Assembly (NCBI GenBank): GCA_030666885.1
Contig: DAOUWY010000006.1
Span: 1 to 21,715, forward strand
Length of the DNA: 21,715 bases
Direction of reading: 5' to 3'
Origin: Methanosarcinales archaeon
GTDB lineage: Archaea; Halobacteriota; Methanosarcinia; Methanosarcinales; Methanocomedenaceae
Under the pieces are notes generated by a model. That model saw only the letters and a program-made list of their open reading frames with translations, was not told the DNA's origin and did no database searches. The position numbers were made by a program, and so were the translations under genes. Shown here in pieces: positions 12,396-20,341 of the stretch (position 1 is its first letter; each line of letters opens with the position of its first letter).

Positions 12396-13901
12396 ATGGA
12401 ACGACGCAATATTACGCTTGAGAAAAAGCATCTGGACATCCTATCTCCCCTCCTTGAAAGAAACGAGGAGAACATAAGTGCAAGCATCAGGGAGATCATC
12501 GAGTTCGCAGACCTGATGATTAAAAGCCATGGCAGCCTTGAGAACGCCATCAATGATGCAGTATCAAGTGAGAAAATAGAGAACCAGAGAGTTTTAGTGG
12601 ACAAACTTGTCTGGCAGTGGTTACTTGGGAATAGCCAGGGGATACTTCCGGAAAAGGGCATTGTTAAGGGGCTTTTTGAGCCTGTGCCATACCCATATAT
12701 TGATAATCTTGTGGAGCAGGTCAATGACCTGTGTATCAGGCTGGGGTGGAGGACAAAAACAAGGTTCGAGCCATCTTCAACATATATACTTTCAGGCGGG
12801 AGCAAGGGGCAGCGTGCCCTCATCCTGAAATTGATCTGCCTGTTCATGGTAGATTATAATATCGGTATTGAACACATTTCCAACCGGTACTCTGAGACCA
12901 GCATCAATTTCATTGAAAGAAATAATAGTAGTGAGGCTTACAAGGACTGCCTGGTACATCTTGGTGATCTGGGCACTCTCATCAAAGAGATCCGGTTAAA
13001 ACCAGGATTCTGGAAAACCCTGGTCAACACCCATATTAATACTAACTACCAGATGGTGACGATCCACAGGAAGAATTACGAGAGGCTGATGTTAGGCCAG
13101 GCGAGTGATGATACTGACCTGTTCTTAGTCTATACCGGACTGCCCAGGCGGGACATTAACCTGCAGGCACTCCTGCCAATGATAAAATCCGTATTTGAGA
13201 CCTCACGGATTGTTGACAGGATCGATATTGACCTGGACCAGCTCACAATATTCCATTCATACTCAAATAAGGTGGTCATCGAATCCATAACCGAAACACT
13301 GGTGAACATTCTGAAAATGAACGGTTATCATTATGAACCTGTTGAAGTATCTAGTTTAATAGTCCTGCAGCATAAGCGGGAGATTGAAGGAAGAATTTCC
13401 GAACTGGTGGACAGCCTTATGAGTTCAAGAGGCGGTTTTAGCAATGAACTGATGGCTTTTTTAATTTTCCTTGACGGAATAAAGGATAAAAAGGAGATAT
13501 ATACTACAGTTGAAAAACTGGGAATACGAATGGGTGAACAGATAATTAAGGAATATGAAAGGGAATTTAATATTGGTGACTGGGATCTGAAAACATTTAA
13601 AACGGCATTTTCTGATATTGATCTAAAACTTGGACGTGAATCAGACCTGGAATTGATAGACCCTAATGTGATGCATTATGTGGTCACCAAATGTCAGTTC
13701 GTACACCCTCATGGAAAATTCAATATTCACCTATGTAATATTACCCACGGTTTGCTAAAAGGTGCCACTGATTACGTATTCAAGGGCGATGCAGTGATAA
13801 AATCCAAAAAGACCATCGGGAGAGGAGATGATCTTTGTGAGTTCTACATTGTACTCCAGACAAAATTAACGATGCCTTCCAGCAGGTCGTATGACTTATA
13901 A
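12396..13901 (+). CDS. Ribbon-helix-helix protein with V4R-like C-terminus
   Basis: Encodes 501 residues. The N-terminus MERRNITLEKKHLDILSPLL and EENISASIREIIEFADLMI (to about residue 43) fits a CopG/MetJ-type ribbon-helix-helix DNA-binding unit. A long middle part is not recognised. The last 150 residues look V4R-like, a small-molecule-binding domain: GFSNELMAFLIFLDGI, GIRMGEQIIKEY, HLCNITHGLLKGATDYVF and the closing GRGDDLCEFYIVL with C481. V4R domains occur in methanogen regulators such as MsvR, where cysteines sense redox state; that parallel is inference, since the DNA-binding part here is different. The start is chosen because it gives a complete RHH strand, although its ribosome binding site is weak. 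It probably represses itself and the divergent 303-residue gene. Confidence 0.68.
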   Translation: MERRNITLEKKHLDILSPLLERNEENISASIREIIEFADLMIKSHGSLENAINDAVSSEKIENQRVLVDKLVWQWLLGNSQGILPEKGIVKGLFEPVPYPYIDNLVEQVNDLCIRLGWRTKTRFEPSSTYILSGGSKGQRALILKLICLFMVDYNIGIEHISNRYSETSINFIERNNSSEAYKDCLVHLGDLGTLIKEIRLKPGFWKTLVNTHINTNYQMVTIHRKNYERLMLGQASDDTDLFLVYTGLPRRDINLQALLPMIKSVFETSRIVDRIDIDLDQLTIFHSYSNKVVIESITETLVNILKMNGYHYEPVEVSSLIVLQHKREIEGRISELVDSLMSSRGGFSNELMAFLIFLDGIKDKKEIYTTVEKLGIRMGEQIIKEYEREFNIGDWDLKTFKTAFSDIDLKLGRESDLELIDPNVMHYVVTKCQFVHPHGKFNIHLCNITHGLLKGATDYVFKGDAVIKSKKTIGRGDDLCEFYIVLQTKLTMPSSRSYDL

Positions 13902-14016
13902 TATATAATTGCAATCAAGCCGCAACTAATTACTAATTTTGTATTAAATCAGATATACAATATTTGTATTCAGTCAACGCATACAAAATCCGTATCCAAT
14001 CAATACTCAACTCAAT

Positions 14017-14529
14017 CTATTTGATCACATCAACCAGGGCCACCCTCTCCAGCACCAGTTCAGGCATCTTGCTCTCACCTACAGCGTCCAGCTCATCGCG
14101 GGTTATATTGAAGAATTCCAGTAAGCTGTCCTGCTTGGCTTTTGAATATTCCAGTACTGCAGGATCAATGGTATCAAGCACTTCATTTACTTCACTAATA
14201 GCACCGTCCACCCCGTTGTTACCTGCCACTACTACAGCAACACAGTTATCCCCTGTTTTTACACCCATGCCCAGTGCCCGCCCTATCTGGAGGTTACCCG
14301 AAGCATACAACATTATCTCCATTCCAAGGTTATTTGCAGTGTTCCTGCCCGACCCAAACGACCTTATGGCCTTCCCTGTTGCGAACATCAAGTGCCGGGT
14401 GCCTGATACCAGGTCAGCGTTCAATGCCTGCACCGTTACATTGTGGGTGCTTTCAATGTCTGAAAGTTGTTTGAGAAACCTGTACAGGTCTGTGATATTG
14501 ACCGACCCGCCTATTATCCGGATATTCAT
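14017..14529 (-). CDS. cgi121: KEOPS complex subunit Cgi121
   Basis: Encodes 170 residues from the chosen ATG. Cgi121 is the KEOPS subunit that binds the 3' CCA end of tRNA and the kinase Bud32; the complex makes t6A37 on ANN-decoding tRNAs. The sequence shows the family pattern: VTVQALNADLVSGTRHLMFATGKAIRSF (helix delivering substrate), NNLGMEIMLYASGNLQIGRALGMGV and VAVVVAGNN. An upstream ATG would add 16 residues (MYYTDILFISKV...) that run through the carB promoter and match nothing, so the internal ATG at 14529 is preferred. A TATA-like TTTTTATTT about 25 bases upstream suggests a leaderless mRNA. It is divergent from carB. Other KEOPS genes are not nearby. Confidence 0.87.
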   Translation of the reverse strand: MNIRIIGGSVNITDLYRFLKQLSDIESTHNVTVQALNADLVSGTRHLMFATGKAIRSFGSGRNTANNLGMEIMLYASGNLQIGRALGMGVKTGDNCVAVVVAGNNGVDGAISEVNEVLDTIDPAVLEYSKAKQDSLLEFFNITRDELDAVGESKMPELVLERVALVDVIK

Positions 14530-14620
14530 TATGTAGATACTAACCTTTGAAATAAAAAGAATATCGGTATAATACAAAAGAGTATTATGTCATTATGTCC
14601 CTTCCGGAGAAGGTGAAGAT
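14530..14620. promoter_or_regulatory. Divergent promoter region, cgi121 and carB
   Basis: TATAATA (14568-14574) is the carB TATA box, giving a transcript start near 14597 and a leader of about 25 bases that contains AGGTGAAG (14611-14618) just before the ATG. On the other strand TTTTTATTT (about 14549-14557) is the likely cgi121 box. The two promoters lie within 91 bases, so they could interfere with each other. Confidence 0.5.
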
Positions 14621-17600
14621 ATGCCTAAAAGAGAGGACATCCACAAAGTACTAATTATAGGGTCCGGCCCGATTCTGATCGGCCAGGCCGCTGAATTTGA
14701 TTATTCCGGCACCCAGGCCTGTAAAGCACTGCGCCAGCTTGGGTTTAAGATCGTGCTCGTTAATTCCAATCCTGCCACCATCATGACCGATCCCGGTATG
14801 GCTGATATTACTTATATAGAGCCGTTGAACATTGAAACCCTGGAGAAGATCATAGACAAGGAGCGCCCTGACGCCCTGCTGCCCAACCTGGGCGGCCAGA
14901 AAGGGTTGAACCTGTCTTTTGAACTATATGAAAAAGGCATCCTTGAAAAATACGGCGTCGAGATCATAGGAGTGCAGGCCGACGCCATCAAGCGTGGTGA
15001 GGACCGTACTATTTTCAAGGAGACCATGGACAGTGTTGGTGTGGAGACAGCCCGCAGTGAGACCACCTTCAGCGTGGAAGGAGCTGAAAAGATAGCGAAA
15101 GATATCGGCTATCCCGTGGTTATCCGGCCTGCTTACACCATGGGCGGGACAGGTGGGGGGTTCGCCTATAACGTGGATGAACTGCGCACTATTGGTGCCA
15201 GGGGCATATCAGCCAGCCTCATCGGGCAGATACTTATAGAGGAATCTGTACTGGGCTGGGAGGAACTGGAACTTGAAGTGGTAAGGGATGCAAAAGGTAA
15301 CAAAATAACTGTCTGTTTCATCGAGAACATTGACGCCATGGGCGTGCATACAGGCGACAGCTTCTGCTCTGCACCCATGCTCACCATCGATGAAGCATTA
15401 CAGGAAAAACTGCAGGACTATTCGTACCGTATTGTGGATGCGATCGGAGTAACTGGCGGCACCAATATCCAGTTCGCCCACGACCCGGATACCGGCCGCA
15501 TAGTCGTAATCGAGATCAATCCACGTACATCACGCTCATCTGCCCTGGCGTCCAAAGCCACAGGGTTCCCGATCGCACTTGTATCTGCAAAACTGGCAGG
15601 CGGCCTGTTGCTGGAGGATATTCCATACTGGAGAGATGGTACACTGGATAAATACACACCGTCCGGTGAATATGTGGTCATAAAGTTCGCACGCTGGGCC
15701 TTCGAGAAATTCCCCGGCTCTATTGACCAGCTTGGTACACAGATGCGTGCTGTTGGCGAGGCCATGAGCATTGGCAAGAATTACAAAGAAGCATTCCAGA
15801 AAGCCATCCGCTCCCTTGAGACAGGACGCTATGGCCTGGGATTTGCCAGAAACTTCAACGAATTATCACTGGATGAGTTACAAAAACTGCTGGTAGAACC
15901 TTCATCCGAACGCCAGTTCATAATTTACGAAGCCCTGCGAAAAGGGATGGCTGTGGATGAATTGTTCAGGATAACTCATATCAAGCACTGGTTCTTAGAG
16001 CAAATGAAGGAACTGGTGGAACTGGAAGAAAAGGTCCTGAAGTATAAAGGTAGCAAGATGCCGGATGACCTGCTTATACAGGCCAAGAAAGATGGTTTTT
16101 CTGACAAGTACCTGGGCCGGATACTGGGTGTACCGGAACAACAGATACGTGAGCAGCGCTTATCCCTCGGCCTGCACCAGGCATGGAACATCGTGCCTGT
16201 GAGTGGAGCAGAGGATGCAGCTTACTATTACTCTACCTACAATGCCAATGATGAGGTGCCCGTATCTGACAGGAAGAAGATCATGATAATCGGCGGCGGA
16301 CCCAACCGCATAGGACAGGGTATCGAGTTCGACTATACCTGCGTACACGCTGCTTTCACACTGCGCGAACTTGGATTTGAGTCCATTATGGTCAACTGCA
16401 ACCCTGAAACAGTGTCTACCGACTATGATACTTCGGATAAGCTGTACTTTGAACCTGTTACCGTAGAGGATGTACTGAGCATTTATGAGAAGGAAAAACC
16501 AATCGGGGCAATTGTGCAGTTCGGCGGCCAGACACCATTGAATATTGCCGCAGAACTTGAAGCGTCAGGCGTGAACATACTGGGAACATCGGTTAAAAGC
16601 ATTGACCTGGCTGAGGATCGTGAGCGGTTTGCAGACATTATCAGGAACCTGGAGATACCAATGCCAAAACCCGGTACTGCTACATCACTGGAAGAAGCAC
16701 TGGATGTTGCAGGGCGAATAGGCTATCCACTGATCGTCCGCCCTTCGTATGTGCTTGGCGGGCGGGGTATGGAGATCGTATATGACGATGAAATGCTTGA
16801 AAAATACGTTGCCGGAGCTATTGAGATAACACCTGATACGCCCATGCTCATTGATAAGTTCCTTGAGGATGCGCTGGAATGTGAAGTGGATGCAATATCT
16901 GACGGTACTGATGTTTTTATTCCGTCGATCATGGAACATATCGAACTTGCCGGCATCCACTCAGGTGATAGTGCATGTGTATTGCCCCCTGTAAGTATTC
17001 CTGAGGAACAAATTGAGATCCTTAAAGAATACACGCGCCGTATCGCAACTAAATTGAAGGTTATCGGGCTCATGAATATTCAGTATGCCATTAAGGATGA
17101 TATTGTTTATATCCTGGAAGCGAACCCAAGGGCTTCACGTACTGTGCCATTAGTGTCAAAGGTCACAGCCGTATCAATGGCACAAATTGCGACCGAAGTT
17201 ATGCTTGGTGCGAAACTGTCAGATATGGATACCCACCTGCGTACTTACCCGCATTTTGGTGTCAAAGAGACTGTATTCCCGTTCAATATGTTCCCTGAAG
17301 TTGACCCCGTGCTCGGGCCAGAGATGCGCTCTACAGGCGAGGTGCTGGGCATGGCAGATTCATTCGAGATTGCTTTTTTCAAGTCCCAGGTTGCTGCCGG
17401 GTCTTCATTAGCCCTTCAAGGTACTGCACTTATCACTGTAGCGTCCAGTGACCGGCAGCGTGCGCTTGTTGTGGGCAGGGAACTGTTTTCAATGGGATTT
17501 GCGATACTTGCCACGAAAGGCACAGCCGGTTTCTTTAAGGAAAACGGGGTCGAATGTGAAGTTATCAAGAAAATGCATGAAGGCCGGCCAAATATTGTTG

Positions 17601-17821
17601 ATGCAATGCATAACCGGGAGATACAGTTCATACTGAATACGCCTATCGGTAAGGAGGGTGTTTACGAGGACAGCTATATCCGTAAATCTGCTATCAAGTA
17701 CAATATCCCGTACCATACTACAACTGCTGCCGCCCTGGCTGCTGCAAGGGGTATTAAAGCGGCACGGGAAAACCTGATCGATGTCAGGTCGGTACAGTCC
17801 TATCATCGTGATGTTGATTAG
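14621..17821 (+). CDS. carB: Carbamoyl-phosphate synthase large subunit
   Basis: Encodes 1066 residues, full length for CarB, which makes carbamoyl phosphate from ammonia, bicarbonate and two ATP for pyrimidine and arginine synthesis. The two homologous halves are visible: KVLIIGSGPILIGQAAEFDY at residue 9 and KIMIIGGGPNRIGQGIEFDY near residue 553. Each is followed by an ATP-grasp loop (YPVVIRPAYTMGGTGGGF near 169; YPLIVRPSYVLGGRGME near 706). The N-half has NIQFAHDPDTGRIVVIEINPR; the C-half has YILEANPRASRT. The last 120 residues are the MGS-like allosteric domain (RALVVGRELFSMGFAILATKGTAGFF). The small subunit CarA is not in the window, so it is either just elsewhere or the enzyme's partner is unlinked. 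Start supported by AGGTGAAG 2-9 bases upstream. Confidence 0.98.
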   Translation: MPKREDIHKVLIIGSGPILIGQAAEFDYSGTQACKALRQLGFKIVLVNSNPATIMTDPGMADITYIEPLNIETLEKIIDKERPDALLPNLGGQKGLNLSFELYEKGILEKYGVEIIGVQADAIKRGEDRTIFKETMDSVGVETARSETTFSVEGAEKIAKDIGYPVVIRPAYTMGGTGGGFAYNVDELRTIGARGISASLIGQILIEESVLGWEELELEVVRDAKGNKITVCFIENIDAMGVHTGDSFCSAPMLTIDEALQEKLQDYSYRIVDAIGVTGGTNIQFAHDPDTGRIVVIEINPRTSRSSALASKATGFPIALVSAKLAGGLLLEDIPYWRDGTLDKYTPSGEYVVIKFARWAFEKFPGSIDQLGTQMRAVGEAMSIGKNYKEAFQKAIRSLETGRYGLGFARNFNELSLDELQKLLVEPSSERQFIIYEALRKGMAVDELFRITHIKHWFLEQMKELVELEEKVLKYKGSKMPDDLLIQAKKDGFSDKYLGRILGVPEQQIREQRLSLGLHQAWNIVPVSGAEDAAYYYSTYNANDEVPVSDRKKIMIIGGGPNRIGQGIEFDYTCVHAAFTLRELGFESIMVNCNPETVSTDYDTSDKLYFEPVTVEDVLSIYEKEKPIGAIVQFGGQTPLNIAAELEASGVNILGTSVKSIDLAEDRERFADIIRNLEIPMPKPGTATSLEEALDVAGRIGYPLIVRPSYVLGGRGMEIVYDDEMLEKYVAGAIEITPDTPMLIDKFLEDALECEVDAISDGTDVFIPSIMEHIELAGIHSGDSACVLPPVSIPEEQIEILKEYTRRIATKLKVIGLMNIQYAIKDDIVYILEANPRASRTVPLVSKVTAVSMAQIATEVMLGAKLSDMDTHLRTYPHFGVKETVFPFNMFPEVDPVLGPEMRSTGEVLGMADSFEIAFFKSQVAAGSSLALQGTALITVASSDRQRALVVGRELFSMGFAILATKGTAGFFKENGVECEVIKKMHEGRPNIVDAMHNREIQFILNTPIGKEGVYEDSYIRKSAIKYNIPYHTTTAAALAAARGIKAARENLIDVRSVQSYHRDVD

Positions 17822-17841
17822 GATCAGGCGGTTCTATAATG

Positions 17842-17888
17842 TTGAGCAATGGTACTGTAAATAAAATCTTGAGCAATAGTACTATAAA
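17842..17888 (+). repeat. Two-copy 20-bp direct repeat downstream of carB
   Basis: TTGAGCAATRGTACTRTAAA occurs at 17842-17861 and 17869-17888, 27 bases apart, with 18 of 20 bases identical (R marks the two A/G differences). Each unit contains the palindrome-like GTAC. It lies 21 bases after the carB stop and does not code for protein. It could be a small tandem duplication, or a paired binding site; no known motif was recognised. Confidence 0.55.
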
Positions 17889-18002
17889 CCAGTAGATAGT
17901 AAAGAAGCCTTGTCAATTAATCTTTAGACCTCATCAGGATTCACGTATTCTCATGAGCGGATTTCTGTATTAGTTGATTAAAACAACAATGGATGAGAAT
18001 AA

Positions 18003-18170
18003 ATGGAACGAAGAGGTTTTGAAAGAAGAGGCGGTTTTGGACCAAGGGAAATGCATACAGCTACATGTTCCGATTGTGGTCAGGAAACTGAAGTGCCTTT
18101 TGTACCCGATCCTGATAGACCGGTGTACTGCAGAGAGTGCTATAAAAACCATAGACCGAAGAGATATTAA
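18003..18170 (+). CDS. 55-residue CxxC zinc-ribbon protein
   Basis: Encodes MERRGFERRGGFGPREMHTA, then CSDCGQETEVPFVPDPDRPV, then YCRECYKNHRPKRY. The two CxxC pairs (C22/C25 and C43/C46) with 17 residues between them form a zinc ribbon, and the Arg/Gly-rich N-terminus is basic. Many archaea encode such short proteins with the ending VYCRECY; they are thought to bind nucleic acid or act as small regulators, but function is not established. The longer reading frame 29 bases upstream is out of phase and has no such pattern, so this short gene is the real one. GGATGAGA is placed a few bases before the ATG. A hairpin plus T-run terminator follows 80-130 bases later. Confidence 0.85.
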   Translation: MERRGFERRGGFGPREMHTATCSDCGQETEVPFVPDPDRPVYCRECYKNHRPKRY

Positions 18171-18250
18171 TTCTGAAGTTTATAGTCATACACTTGTGTT
18201 TGTCCGGAGTATACCGGATAATTAACACACTTTAAACAAAGTAAAAATAT

Positions 18251-18299
18251 GTGCAGTTGATTTAGGATTTCTATCTATAACCTGCACGATTATTTTTTT
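18251..18299 (+). terminator. Stem-loop and T-run after the zinc-ribbon gene
   Basis: GTGCAG (18251-18256) pairs with CTGCAC (18282-18287), followed after 5 bases by a T7 run (18293-18299). The stem is short and the loop long, so the T-run is the stronger part of the call. It is well placed to end the zinc-ribbon transcript. Confidence 0.45.
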
Positions 18300-18381
18300 C
18301 TGATTTATTCTTGACTCATTTTTAAAAATGCTAAATTGCTTTCGCATCTTTCGACTAGGCTTTTAAATCCCGAACCTTCCA

Positions 18382-18477
18382 TTAGTTAAAATTCTCCCAC
18401 GTATTGAACGGCGGGTCGATATAAATCAGATCAATCTGCCCCTTGGATGACATTTTTATCAAATCTTGGTTGAAAGT
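18382..18477 (-). pseudogene. Remnant of a DNA methyltransferase (DPPF motif)
   Basis: Reading the minus strand gives ITFNQDLIKMSSKGQIDLIY and then IDPPFNTWENFN before a stop. IDLIYIDPPFNT is the unmistakable motif IV region of beta-type N6-adenine/N4-cytosine DNA methyltransferases (type III and related). Only about 32 codons remain: no SAM-binding FxGxG motif and no start are nearby. It is therefore a decayed fragment, evidence that a restriction-modification or orphan methylase gene once stood here. Confidence 0.75.
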
Positions 18478-18606
18478 TATAAGAATATGTGGTTAATAAA
18501 TTTCCTATATTGTTTATTACCAATAACATATTCCATAATTATGAACCAACCATTAAATAAATTTGCTCAGTTTTCACCGAAAATAAACGGATCATTTAAC
18601 CAAATC

Positions 18607-18643
18607 TTTGCGTATTTTGTACTATTTGTGTCCTCTGTGGCTG
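18607..18643 (-). repeat. Degenerate decamer repeat, first site
   Basis: On the minus strand it reads CCACAGAGGACACAAATAGT, which aligns with the CCGCAGATGAACGCAAATGA word at 20188-20207 apart from one gap and a few changes. Short words of this CACAGA type appear as degraded intergenic repeats in many prokaryotic genomes. It overlaps no gene. Confidence 0.4.
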
Positions 18644-18748
18644 TAAATAAAAACTCAGATAAACAAATACTACTTTTTTTATATTCTTGTTGGCATCGAA
18701 GTGTTTACTATCATTAAGCACTATTAGAATTTGAGGTATGAAAGTAGA

Positions 18749-19471
18749 ATGGTACATGAGATTATTCAGGCACAGTGTCCCAATTGTTCACCAAATGAAC
18801 CTGTGCCCCATGATATACTGAAAGAAAAACCGGACATATTGATAAAATGCACACAGTGCGATACAATCCATCCTTATTATTCTGAAAAAAAGAAGAAAAC
18901 TAATATCAGGGTTGTTATCAGTGCAGGCGATAGCTCTACTACAAGCACAATTATCCAGGAAAGTGATGAGATCATATCTGTGGATGATGAGTTCATAGTG
19001 GAAGGCGGACCCGAAGGCGAAGCCAGTTTTGTACTTGTCACATCAATCGAATCAGGTGACAAACGGGTATATAGTGCCAGGGCCGATGAGATCAATACAA
19101 TATGGACCCGGTATACAGATACAGTCACGACCAAGATATCCATCACAAAAGGCTGGCAGACAGAATCTATTGAAATGGAAGTGCCTGGTGAACGGGAGTT
19201 TACAATCGGGGAACTGTTATCTTCAGGGCCTTACAGGTTCGTAATAAAAAAAATAAAAGTGCGGGATGGGAATTTCCTTAAAAGGAACGGGGAGTGCATC
19301 ATGGCAAAACACATCAAGCGTATCTTTGCCGACTCTTCAGAACGGATGGAATGGTTAAGGGATTATAAAAAGACAGGTAAAAAAAGACCAGGTAAACCCC
19401 GTTTTGGCGGACCTGTGATCAAACCACGGGGACCTTCAACATGGACCTTGAAAAGGAAAGAAGGCAACTAA
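18749..19471 (+). CDS. HVO_0476-like zinc-finger protein
   Basis: Encodes 240 residues from the chosen ATG. An N-terminal zinc finger (C10-x2-C13 in AQCPNCSP and C34-x2-C37 in IKCTQCDTIH) is followed by a beta-rich part and a basic C-terminal tail (KKTGKKRPGKPRFGG, ending near WTLKRKEGN). Archaeal HVO_0476-family proteins have this layout and, as here, commonly sit directly upstream of pcm; their function is unknown, with RNA or ribosome binding suggested by the basic tail. The ATG at 18749 has GAGGT (18733-18737) 11 bases upstream; a TTG at 18731 six codons earlier overlaps that site and is less likely. Its last 31 bases overlap pcm, so both are co-translated. Confidence 0.82.
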   Translation: MVHEIIQAQCPNCSPNEPVPHDILKEKPDILIKCTQCDTIHPYYSEKKKKTNIRVVISAGDSSTTSTIIQESDEIISVDDEFIVEGGPEGEASFVLVTSIESGDKRVYSARADEINTIWTRYTDTVTTKISITKGWQTESIEMEVPGEREFTIGELLSSGPYRFVIKKIKVRDGNFLKRNGECIMAKHIKRIFADSSERMEWLRDYKKTGKKRPGKPRFGGPVIKPRGPSTWTLKRKEGN

Positions 19472-20079
19472 TAAAGGGATTAAGATCAAGATACCCAAAA
19501 ATCCGGGATCGTGTTCTTGACGCGATGTTACGTGTGCCCAGGCACAGTTTCATGCATGAGAGTGAGCAGAGGTTCGCATATGCTGACAATCCGCTTTCGA
19601 TAGGGGAAGGACAGACTATATCCGCACCACATATGGTTGCCATAATGTGTAACCTGCTGGAGCTTTCTCCAGGGCTAAAAGTGCTGGAAGTGGGAGGAGG
19701 TTGTGGATATCATGCTGCTGTCATGGCCGAACTGGTCCGCCCTGGCGGACATGTATATACAATTGAACGTATCCCATCACTGGGTGGGTTTGCACGTAAA
19801 AACCTGGCCAAAATGGGATATGAAGATGTAACTGTCATAATCGAAGACGGCAGCCGGGGATTGCCTGCACTTGCTCCTTTTGACAGGATATCTGTGGCGT
19901 GTTCTGCACCTGAAGTGCCTGAGGTCCTGGTCGAACAACTGTCAGCAGGTGGAAAAATGGTGATACCTGTTGGCCGTTACATGCAGGAACTGTACCTGGT
20001 CACGAAGTCGAACGGCGTAAAAAAAGAAGCAATGGGTGGGGTCGTGTTTGTACCACTGGTTGGAAAATACGGATTCTGA
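19441..20079 (+). CDS. pcm: Protein-L-isoaspartate O-methyltransferase
   Basis: Encodes 212 residues. The enzyme transfers methyl from SAM to isoaspartyl residues in aged proteins so they can revert to normal aspartate. Seen are RVPRHSFMHESEQRFAYADN (binding of the substrate end), SIGEGQTISAPHMVAIM (about 53-69, the substrate-binding loop), and SAM-binding motif I VLEVGGGCGYHAAVMAEL (about 81-98), where the usual GTGSGY is GGGCGY. VYTIERIPSLGGFARKNLA and FDRISVACSAPEVPEVLVEQL follow as in PIMT. The gene overlaps the HVO_0476-like gene by 31 bases in another frame, an arrangement that keeps them together. A T-rich tract (20151-20174) behind it may end transcription. Confidence 0.95.
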   Translation: MDLEKERRQLIKGLRSRYPKIRDRVLDAMLRVPRHSFMHESEQRFAYADNPLSIGEGQTISAPHMVAIMCNLLELSPGLKVLEVGGGCGYHAAVMAELVRPGGHVYTIERIPSLGGFARKNLAKMGYEDVTVIIEDGSRGLPALAPFDRISVACSAPEVPEVLVEQLSAGGKMVIPVGRYMQELYLVTKSNGVKKEAMGGVVFVPLVGKYGF

Positions 20080-20185
20080 TTTCAATAACATCAATTGTTG
20101 CAGGCTTTAAATAATCTGTGTATATAAATCATTTCCTCAATTATTAGAGACTTTTTATTTTCTTCTGGTCTTTTGAACTATAACG

Positions 20186-20247
20186 AACCGCAGATGAACG
20201 CAAATGAACACAGATTTCGCATGCAGTATCTGTGTTTATCTGTGGTT
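20186..20247. repeat. Palindromic element built from decamers
   Basis: The left part is three near-identical decamers, CGCAGATGAA, CGCAAATGAA and CACAGATTTC (20189-20218). The right part (20228-20247) is ATCTGTGTTT ATCTGTGGTT, i.e. two inverted decamers. AACACAGAT (20207-20215) is the exact complement of ATCTGTGTT (20228-20236), giving a 9-bp stem with a 12-base loop; the longer arms match at 16 of 20 positions. A related degenerate copy lies at 18607-18643. This is a REP-like intergenic repeat; the open reading frame crossing it is spurious. Confidence 0.6.
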
Positions 20248-20312
20248 GGGTGTGCCGGCGCAACGTTTGACTTGCCCCAAAGGGGGCTTTCCTGACATTA
20301 AACAGCAAATGG

Positions 20313-20320
20313 TTTATATT
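20313..20320 (+). promoter_or_regulatory. TATA box of mptD (leaderless start)
   Basis: TTTATATT is centred about 26 bases before the ATG at 20342 and no Shine-Dalgarno is present between them. This distance fits archaeal transcription that begins at the start codon. It also argues that the upstream in-frame ATG at 20204 is not the true start. Confidence 0.55.
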
Positions 20321-20341
20321 TTCACTTGTAAGTTGCTAACC

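Larger units (their letters stand above)
18171..18748. other. AT-rich stretch without a complete gene
   Basis: 578 bases hold no convincing intact gene. They contain the terminator at 18251-18299, a DNA methyltransferase remnant (18382-18477), and a degenerate repeat (18607-18643). An open frame at 18466-18717 is hydrophobic by chance and lies across the repeat. The last 20 bases carry the ribosome binding site of the next gene (GAGGT, 18733-18737). Confidence 0.6.

Noticed and set aside
13902..14016. Near-palindrome TACAATATTTGTA between convergent genes
   Set aside because: Short, AT-only and not followed by a T-run; expected by chance in AT-rich DNA.
18361..18384. tRNA-like T-arm (GGTTCGGGATTT on the minus strand)
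   Set aside because: The bases do not fit the GGTTCRAATCC consensus, and no acceptor or anticodon stem can be found around it.
18466..18717. Hydrophobic open frame of 83 codons
   Set aside because: It lies over a degenerate intergenic repeat and the end of a methyltransferase remnant, has no ribosome binding site, and its hydrophobicity follows from AT-richness.
20204..20341. 46-codon N-terminal extension of mptD
   Set aside because: It crosses the palindromic decamer repeat, matches no part of the MptD family, and the TATA box lies inside it.
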